Assembly (NCBI RefSeq): GCF_013761175.1
Contig: NZ_JACDUR010000008.1
Coordinates: 392,546-456,545, forward strand
DNA length: 64,000 nucleotides
Origin: Nonomuraea soli
Lineage (GTDB): Bacteria > Actinomycetota > Actinomycetes > Streptosporangiales > Streptosporangiaceae
Reading direction: 5' to 3'
The first letter of the stretch is position 1. Every line of letters begins with the position of its first letter. Made by a program: the position numbers and the translations under genes. The notes beneath the pieces are model-generated. The model was not told the DNA's origin, ran no database searches, and was given only the letters and a program-made list of their open reading frames with translations. Shown piece by piece: positions 60,102 through 64,000 of the stretch.

Positions 60102-62843
60102 ATGACGACGCCAGCTTCACCAGCGGAACGGTACGCGGCCTTCCGGGAGAAGCTCTCCGGCGACGGCCCCGCGATGACCTCCTTCCGCCGGCTGTACGAC
60201 TTCGAGCTCGACGAGTTCCAGCTCGACGCCTGCCGGGCCCTGGAAGCCGGCGACGGCGTGCTGGTGGCCGCGCCCACCGGCTCGGGCAAGACGGTGGTCG
60301 GCGAGTTCGCCGTGCACCTGGCCCTGGAGCAGGGGCGCAAGTGCTTCTACACCACCCCGATCAAGGCGCTGTCCAACCAGAAGTACAACGACCTGGTCAA
60401 AAGGTACGGCACGGCCAAAGTGGGCCTGCTCACCGGCGACAACAGCGTCAACGGCGAGGCGCCGATCGTCGTCATGACGACCGAGGTGCTGCGCAACATG
60501 CTCTACGCCGGCTCCGGCACCCTGTCGGGCCTGGCGTTCGTGGTGATGGACGAGGTGCACTACCTGGCCGACCGCTTCCGCGGCGCGGTCTGGGAAGAGG
60601 TCATCATCCACCTGCCCGAGTCGGTGCGCATCGTCGCCCTGTCGGCGACCGTGAGCAACGCCGAGGAGTTCGGCGAGTGGCTCGGCACCGTGCGCGGCGA
60701 CACCACCGTCATCGTCGACGAGCACCGGCCCGTGCCGCTGTGGCAGCACATGATGGTCGGCAACCGCATCTACGACATGTTCACCGCCGAGGCGGGCGAG
60801 GGCGGGCCCAAGCACATCAACCCCACGCTCATGCGCATCGCCCGCGACGAGGAGCGCCTGGCCGGACGCGGGGGCAGGCGAGGGTACGGCAGGCCGCCGC
60901 GCAACCGCCCGCCCGACCGCGCGCAGACGATCGAGAAGCTCGACTCCGAGGGCCTGCTGCCGGCGATCACCTTCATCTTCTCCCGCGCCGGCTGCGACGC
61001 GGCCGTGATGCAGTGCCTCTACGCCGGCATCCGGCTGACCGACGAGCGCGAGAAGCACGAGATCCGCCAGATCGTCGACGAGCGCACCGCGCACCTGCCC
61101 GACGAGGACCTGGCCGTGCTCGGCTTCCTGGAGTGGCGCGACTGCCTGGAGCGCGGCCTGGCCGCCCACCACGCGGGCATGCTCCCGGCCTTCAAGGAGG
61201 TCGTGGAGGAGCTGTTCGTGCGCGGGCTGGTCAAGGCCGTCTTCGCCACCGAGACCCTGGCCCTGGGCATCAACATGCCCGCCCGCACGGTGGTCATCGA
61301 GAAGCTCGACAAGTGGAACGGCGAGATGCACGCCGACCTGACGCCGGGCGAGTACACCCAGCTCACCGGCCGGGCCGGGCGGCGCGGCATCGACGTCGAG
61401 GGCCACGCGGTGGTGCTGTGGCAGCCGGGCATGGACCCGCTGTCGGTCGCGGGCCTGGCAGGCACCCGCACCTACCCTCTGCGCTCGTCGTTCCAGCCGT
61501 CGTACAACATGGCGGTCAACCTCGTCGGCCAGTTCGGCCGCGAGCGTGCCCGCACCCTGCTCGAAGCCTCCTTCGCCCAGTTCCAGGCCGACCGGGCCGT
61601 GGTGGGGCTGGCCAGGCAGCTGCGCAAGCACGAGGAGGCCCTGGCGGGCTACAAGGACGCCATGACCTGCCACCGCGGCGACTTCCCCGAATACGCCGCG
61701 CTGCGCCGCCGCCTGTCCGACCGCGAGGCGGAGCTGGCCAAGCAGCGCGGGCACGCCCGGCGTGCCGCGGCGCTGCGCTCGCTGGAGGCGCTCAAGCCCG
61801 GCGACGTCATCAGGGTTCCCGGCGGGCGCCGGGCGGGACTGGCCATTGTCCTCGACCCCGGCATCACCCCGCGGGGCGAAGGGCCGCGCCCGCTGGTGCT
61901 GACGATCGGCAAGCAGGTCAAGAAGCTCGACCCGGCCGACTTCCCGGTGCCGGTCGAGCCGATCGAGACGCTGCGCATCCCGAAGAACTTCAACTCGCGC
62001 TCCCCGAAGGAGCGGGCCAACCTCGTCTCCACGCTGCTGGCCAAGATCGGCGACCGCGACCTCGGCAAGCCCGATCGGGCCCGTGATCACGCCGTCGAGG
62101 ACGCGGAGCTGCTGGAGCTGCGCCGCCTGATCCGCCAGCACCCCTGCCACGGGTGCGACGAGCGCGAGGACCACGCCCGGTGGGCCGAGCGCTACTACAA
62201 GCTGCTGCGCGAGACCGAGGGGCTGCGCCGCCGGGTCGAGGGCCGCTCCCACGTCATCGCCCGCACCTTCGACCGGGTCTGCGGCGTGCTGGAGCAGCTC
62301 GGCTACCTGGAGGGCGAGACCGTCACCGAGGCCGGTCGCCGCCTGGGCCGCCTCTACACCGAGCTCGACCTGCTCACGGCCGAGTGCCTGCGCTCGGGCC
62401 TGTGGGACAAGCTGGAGCCGGCCGAGCTGGCCGCGTGCGTGTCCGCGCTGGTCTTCGAGTCGCGACAGTCCGACGACGCCCGCCGTCCGAAGATCCCCGC
62501 GGGCCGCGCCCAGGACGCCCTGACGGCCATGATCCGGCTGTGGGGCGAGCTGGAGGGCATCGAGCGCGACAACGGCGTGTCCATCATCCGCGAGCCCGAC
62601 ATGGGCTTCGCCTGGGCGGCCTTCCGCTGGACCAAGGGGCACTCGCTCGACGCGGTCCTGATGGACGGCATCAACGGCAACGAGCTGGCGGCGGGCGACT
62701 TCGTGCGCTGGGTCAAGCAGCTGATGGACCTGCTGTCGCAGCTCGGCGACGCCTGCCCGCCCGGCAGCCCGGTCAGGCAGACCGCCTCCAAGGCCATCGA
62801 CGCGATGCGCCGCGGCGTCGTCGCCTACTCCTCGCTGGTCTGA
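60102..62843 (+). CDS. helY: DEAD/DEAH-box superfamily 2 helicase HelY
   Basis: 913 residues. It has Walker A APTGSGKT near residue 56, motif Ib TTPIKALSNQKYND, motif II VMDEVHYLADRF, motif III LSATVSNAEEF and motif VI QLTGRAGRRGID. The C-terminal half contains the Ski2-like accessory helical domain and DSHCT-type end. It is a Ski2-like RNA/DNA helicase family member known as HelY in mycobacteria, of unclear substrate. TAGGCT lies seven bases before the ATG, compatible with a leaderless transcript. It overlaps the convergent cytochrome gene by 19 bases. Confidence 0.93.
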   Translation: MTTPASPAERYAAFREKLSGDGPAMTSFRRLYDFELDEFQLDACRALEAGDGVLVAAPTGSGKTVVGEFAVHLALEQGRKCFYTTPIKALSNQKYNDLVKRYGTAKVGLLTGDNSVNGEAPIVVMTTEVLRNMLYAGSGTLSGLAFVVMDEVHYLADRFRGAVWEEVIIHLPESVRIVALSATVSNAEEFGEWLGTVRGDTTVIVDEHRPVPLWQHMMVGNRIYDMFTAEAGEGGPKHINPTLMRIARDEERLAGRGGRRGYGRPPRNRPPDRAQTIEKLDSEGLLPAITFIFSRAGCDAAVMQCLYAGIRLTDEREKHEIRQIVDERTAHLPDEDLAVLGFLEWRDCLERGLAAHHAGMLPAFKEVVEELFVRGLVKAVFATETLALGINMPARTVVIEKLDKWNGEMHADLTPGEYTQLTGRAGRRGIDVEGHAVVLWQPGMDPLSVAGLAGTRTYPLRSSFQPSYNMAVNLVGQFGRERARTLLEASFAQFQADRAVVGLARQLRKHEEALAGYKDAMTCHRGDFPEYAALRRRLSDREAELAKQRGHARRAAALRSLEALKPGDVIRVPGGRRAGLAIVLDPGITPRGEGPRPLVLTIGKQVKKLDPADFPVPVEPIETLRIPKNFNSRSPKERANLVSTLLAKIGDRDLGKPDRARDHAVEDAELLELRRLIRQHPCHGCDEREDHARWAERYYKLLRETEGLRRRVEGRSHVIARTFDRVCGVLEQLGYLEGETVTEAGRRLGRLYTELDLLTAECLRSGLWDKLEPAELAACVSALVFESRQSDDARRPKIPAGRAQDALTAMIRLWGELEGIERDNGVSIIREPDMGFAWAAFRWTKGHSLDAVLMDGINGNELAAGDFVRWVKQLMDLLSQLGDACPPGSPVRQTASKAIDAMRRGVVAYSSLV

Positions 62844-64000
62844 TCGCCCTCGCGGGGCGCGATCGCGTGCCCCGCGGGGACGAGCCGCTCGTGGAAGCCG
62901 CCGTCCGGCGAGCGCACGATGACGCCGGTCTCCACACCGTGCTCGGCCACGTGCCGGTCGGCGCTCTGCAGGCCCAGGCAGATCCAGCGGGTGACCAGGA
63001 AGGCCACCACCGGGCCGATGACCACGGCGTACCTGAAGAAGATCGTCACGGTCTCGACGGTCAGCTGGAACTGGTGGGCGAACTGGTCGTTGGCCGCCGA
63101 GGCCCACAGCAGGCCGTAGAAGGCGACTCCCGCGACGGCGATGGCGGTGCGCGCCGGCGCCTGCCGTGGCCGCTCCAGCGTGACGCTCGCCGGTCGTCCC
63201 TTCAGCAGGCGGCGTTCGGCCAGCGGGTAGAGCGCCAGGACGGTGAAGAAGGCGCCCGGCAGGACGATCACGGGGACCAGGACGGCCAGGCTCAGGGTGT
63301 AGCCGCCGATCGTCACCTCCCAGCCGGGCATCAGGCGCAGGGCGCCGTCGAGGAATCCCATGTACCAGTCGGGGACCGATCCGGCCGAGATCTGGGTGGG
63401 CCGGGCGGGGCCGTACAGCCAGATCGGGGCGACCTGGAAGGCGAAGCCGAGGACGATCAGCATGCCGAGCGTCGCGACCGCCATGAGCGGGCGGGCGCCG
63501 GGCCTGGCGGGCGCCGCGTCGGTGAAGTGCGTGTGGCCGTTGCGCCGCACGAGCCAGGCACGCGCGCCCAGCAGGGCGGCCATCACGGCGGGGATGACGA
63601 GCGCGTGTCCCCAGTACAGGGTCGTGATCACGCTCTCGCCGGGGAAGTCGGTGCCGAACAGCAGCATCACGCCGTAGCTGCCCACCAGCGGCAGCGACTG
63701 CAGCACCGACTTGATCAGCCAGAGGCTGCCGCCCGAGAGCATGTCGTCGGGCAGGATGTGGCCGGTCTCGCCCGCGGCCATGCCCAGCGGCAGCAGGGCC
63801 ACCCAGATGAGCCACTGCGCCGTGCGGGGGCGCCGGTAGGCGGCGGTGGCGAACATGCGCAGCAGCTGCAGCGCGACCGCGGCCACGAAGACGAGCGCCG
63901 CCCAGTGGTGCATCTGGCGGATGAGCAGGCCGCCGCGCACCTCCAGGCTCAGGTGCATCGTGGAGTCGAAGGCCCGGCTCACCTGGGTGCCGCGCAGCGG
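62825..64000 (-). CDS. qcrB: Cytochrome b subunit of the cytochrome bc1 complex, N-terminus outside the window
   Basis: The frame continues to the right edge, so the start lies beyond it. The visible 390 residues hold the C-terminal part with LEVRGGLLIRQMHHWAALVF (paired histidines for heme) and the loop GETGHILPDDMLSGGSLWLI. YWGHALVIPAVMAALLGA carries another heme histidine, and about eight membrane segments follow. It carries electrons from menaquinol to cytochrome c through two b hemes. The long C-terminal extension with VAEHGVETGVIVRSPDGGF is typical of actinobacterial QcrB. It converges on helY. Confidence 0.88.
   Translation of the reverse strand, partial: PLRGTQVSRAFDSTMHLSLEVRGGLLIRQMHHWAALVFVAAVALQLLRMFATAAYRRPRTAQWLIWVALLPLGMAAGETGHILPDDMLSGGSLWLIKSVLQSLPLVGSYGVMLLFGTDFPGESVITTLYWGHALVIPAVMAALLGARAWLVRRNGHTHFTDAAPARPGARPLMAVATLGMLIVLGFAFQVAPIWLYGPARPTQISAGSVPDWYMGFLDGALRLMPGWEVTIGGYTLSLAVLVPVIVLPGAFFTVLALYPLAERRLLKGRPASVTLERPRQAPARTAIAVAGVAFYGLLWASAANDQFAHQFQLTVETVTIFFRYAVVIGPVVAFLVTRWICLGLQSADRHVAEHGVETGVIVRSPDGGFHERLVPAGHAIAPREGDQTSEE

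Noticed and set aside
60117..63815. A 1232-codon open frame on the minus strand opposite helY
   Set aside because: It is the mirror of a strongly supported helicase gene. High GC with a G/C third position keeps the antisense frame open. It has no start context, no domain order and is proline/arginine/glycine-rich noise that even runs through the cytochrome gene in another frame.

Overview
The window is very GC-rich, densely packed DNA from an actinomycete. The strongest taxonomic evidence is at the right end, where DUF3866, pafB, pafC, tatA, tatC, a diacylglycerol-kinase-like gene and helY follow one another as they do in Actinomycetota. A GerW-type sporulation protein, many GTG starts, ATGA/GTGA stop-start overlaps and several probable leaderless starts fit a filamentous, spore-forming actinobacterium. 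Streptosporangiales is my guess from gene content, not a proven placement. I see no rRNA, tRNA, CRISPR array, insertion sequence or prophage.

Layout. 1-9142: small accessory units. These are a CE7 esterase cut by the left edge, a VOC protein, an FGE-like protein, TetR with a DUF1772 membrane protein and a lipoprotein, an aldo/keto reductase, a BNR/Asp-box protein with a MoaD-like protein, an MmyB-type XRE regulator and a flavohemoprotein. 9394-23779: a cluster that looks built for D-amino acids and peptides: N-acyl-D-amino-acid deacylase, SxxK serine hydrolase, GNAT enzyme, PucR regulator, a peptide-type ABC importer whose second permease is fused to an ATPase, a CocE/NonD hydrolase and a penicillin-acylase-family Ntn hydrolase. 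23954-33720: carbohydrate and general metabolism: xylose-isomerase-like protein with a Gfo/Idh/MocA dehydrogenase, MerR with an alpha/beta-hydrolase that has lost its nucleophile, a second CE7 esterase, a Cys-free HesB-like protein, an aldehyde dehydrogenase, and a translationally coupled alginate lyase and GH18 chitinase.

34000-40856: a divergent catabolic locus. A five-gene minus-strand operon encodes an Fe-S oxidoreductase, a GlcD-type FAD oxidase, an 83-residue orphan, an APC permease and an LLM-class flavin oxidoreductase. It faces a GntR regulator coupled to a soluble Cache-domain protein. 40875-54704: MFS transporter, secreted SH3 protein, pgi, GerW, an S2P/CBS protease, conserved proteins of unknown role, a phosphatase-like membrane protein, a large exported glycosidase/metallophosphatase fusion, a SufR-like regulator with a DUF3291 protein, and a PHM-like copper monooxygenase lipoprotein. 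54762-64000: the conserved DUF3866-pafBC-tatAC-helY core locus and a cytochrome b subunit cut by the right edge.

The most unusual DNA-level pattern is a recurring set of short direct repeats at gene 3' ends. At six places the repeat unit includes the gene's own stop codon, and most of these places are convergent gene junctions. The strongest candidates for new biology are the Cache/GntR/FAD-oxidase locus, the D-amino-acid/peptide cluster with its fused permease-ATPase, and the stop-codon repeats.
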